From NCBI GenBank assembly GCA_002436115.1, contig DIXV01000056.1:17891-25883 (forward strand): a stretch of DNA of 7,993 nucleotides, written 5' to 3'. Made by a program: the position numbers and the translations under genes. The notes under the pieces were generated by a model that was given only the letters and a program-made list of their open reading frames with translations, was not told the origin of the DNA and searched no databases. The stretch is from Streptococcus sp. UBA6071 (lineage in GTDB: Bacteria > Bacillota > Bacilli > Lactobacillales > Streptococcaceae). Positions 7,433 through 7,993 of the stretch are shown piece after piece. Positions within the stretch are counted from its first letter, which is position 1. Each line of letters opens with the position of its first letter.

Positions 7433-7993
7433 TCAAGGCTTTCCTAACGTATTAGTTGACGCATTTAAGCCGTGATAAGTCTGATAAACGTCTTGACGTT
7501 CCAATTGATAGGACTTTGAAATCTCTTTAATGGCTTGGTTGGGCTTATAACCTTGTTCAATTAGAGCCTGAACAAGCGCTTTAATATCCAGATTCTCTGC
7601 TGAATTGGGTAGGGAAACGTCACTGGCACCGTCAACAATTAAGAGACACTCCCCTTTTAAAGGATGGTCTTTCACGTAAGTAAGGATTTGAGAAATAGTC
7701 CCTCTTTGATACTCTTCATAGATCTTGGTTAATTCTCGAACCAAGACAAGCTGGCGATCTCCATAAACGGCTAACATATTGTTAAGAGTTGCAGAGACCC
7801 GATAGGGAGATTCATAGAAAATTTGACTTTCTGGATAGGCCTTTTTCTCCTGAAAAAAACGCTCTTGTTGCCCTGTCTTTCGAGGTAAAAACCCATAAAA
7901 AACATGAGGCTGAGGAGCAATCCCAGAAGCAATGAGGGCTGTGATACCAGCTGAAGCTCCAGGCAAAGCGACTACAGGAATCTCCGCAAGGAT
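7433..7993 (-). CDS. rsmI: RsmI, 16S rRNA (cytidine-1402-2'-O)-methyltransferase (C-terminal part)
   Basis: RsmI methylates the ribose of C1402 in the decoding centre of 16S rRNA with S-adenosylmethionine. The window holds 186 residues plus the stop; the frame is open to the edge, and about the first 100 residues of the usual roughly 290 are missing. Diagnostic parts are VVALPGASAGITAL (the family's P-L-P-G-x-S-A loop near the cofactor), FYGFLPRK, FYESPYRV, LVRELTKIYEEYQRGT and GECLLIVDG. A C-terminal helical domain follows, ALIEQGYKPNQAIKEISK, typical of the family. An internal TTG at 7966 is the first start-like codon in the window, but it falls inside the conserved loop and is not the true start. 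The gene is followed by a possible terminator, then by the separate serC promoter. Confidence 0.95.
   Translation of the reverse strand: MLAEIPVVALPGASAGITALIASGIAPQPHVFYGFLPRKTGQQERFFQEKKAYPESQIFYESPYRVSATLNNMLAVYGDRQLVLVRELTKIYEEYQRGTISQILTYVKDHPLKGECLLIVDGASDVSLPNSAENLDIKALVQALIEQGYKPNQAIKEISKSYQLERQDVYQTYHGLNASTNTLGKP

Noticed and set aside
7964..7966. TTG at 7966 as the start of a 177-residue protein
   Set aside because: The frame continues upstream with conserved RsmI residues (PVVALPG), so the gene is cut by the window edge.

Overview
The window reads as ordinary chromosome of a low-GC Gram-positive coccus, almost certainly a Streptococcus. The evidence is the close match of the lipoprotein carboxypeptidase to pneumococcal LdcB, a DUF1803 protein (a streptococcal family), AGGAGG-type ribosome sites, and an exact TTTAAG-N5-TTTAAG repeat, which is the binding site of the streptococcal regulator CiaR. 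The pyogenic group is my guess for the species group; I cannot prove it. All ten protein genes lie on the minus strand. No transposase, phage gene, tRNA, rRNA or CRISPR array is visible, and no gap exceeds 300 bases.

Read in the direction of transcription (right to left), the layout is as follows. (1) 7993-7433 is the C-terminal part of rsmI (16S rRNA 2'-O-methyltransferase), cut by the window edge. (2) 7294-6203 is serC, with its own extended -10 promoter and a strong terminator at 6072-6045. serA does not follow it. (3) 6028-5354 is a DUF1803 gene whose -10 box sits directly against the serC terminator, so its message is predicted to start at the A of the ATG. Its own terminator overlaps its stop codon. 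(4) 5313-4942 is a two-helix potassium channel. (5) 4802-2787 is a tight unit of three genes: a small DUF2829/Tad2-like protein, a short-chain dehydrogenase and an AlkZ/YcaQ-type winged-helix protein. (6) 2683-988 holds a Gfo/Idh/MocA oxidoreductase and the cell-wall L,D-carboxypeptidase ldcB. (7) 760-1 is the N-terminal part of glmU, which makes UDP-GlcNAc for the cell wall and is cut by the window edge.

The most interesting places are two. The first is the 227-base gap between ldcB and glmU. It carries a perfect CiaR repeat pointing to the plus strand, an anti-Shine-Dalgarno-like tract (TTTTCTCCT) and a plus-strand intrinsic terminator, although no plus-strand gene is there. This is the layout of a cia-dependent small RNA (csRNA), except that no good -10 box lies at the usual distance. 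The second is the DUF2829 gene. Its family includes the phage anti-Thoeris protein Tad2, yet here it heads a chromosomal operon with an NAD(P)-type dehydrogenase and a putative DNA glycosylase.
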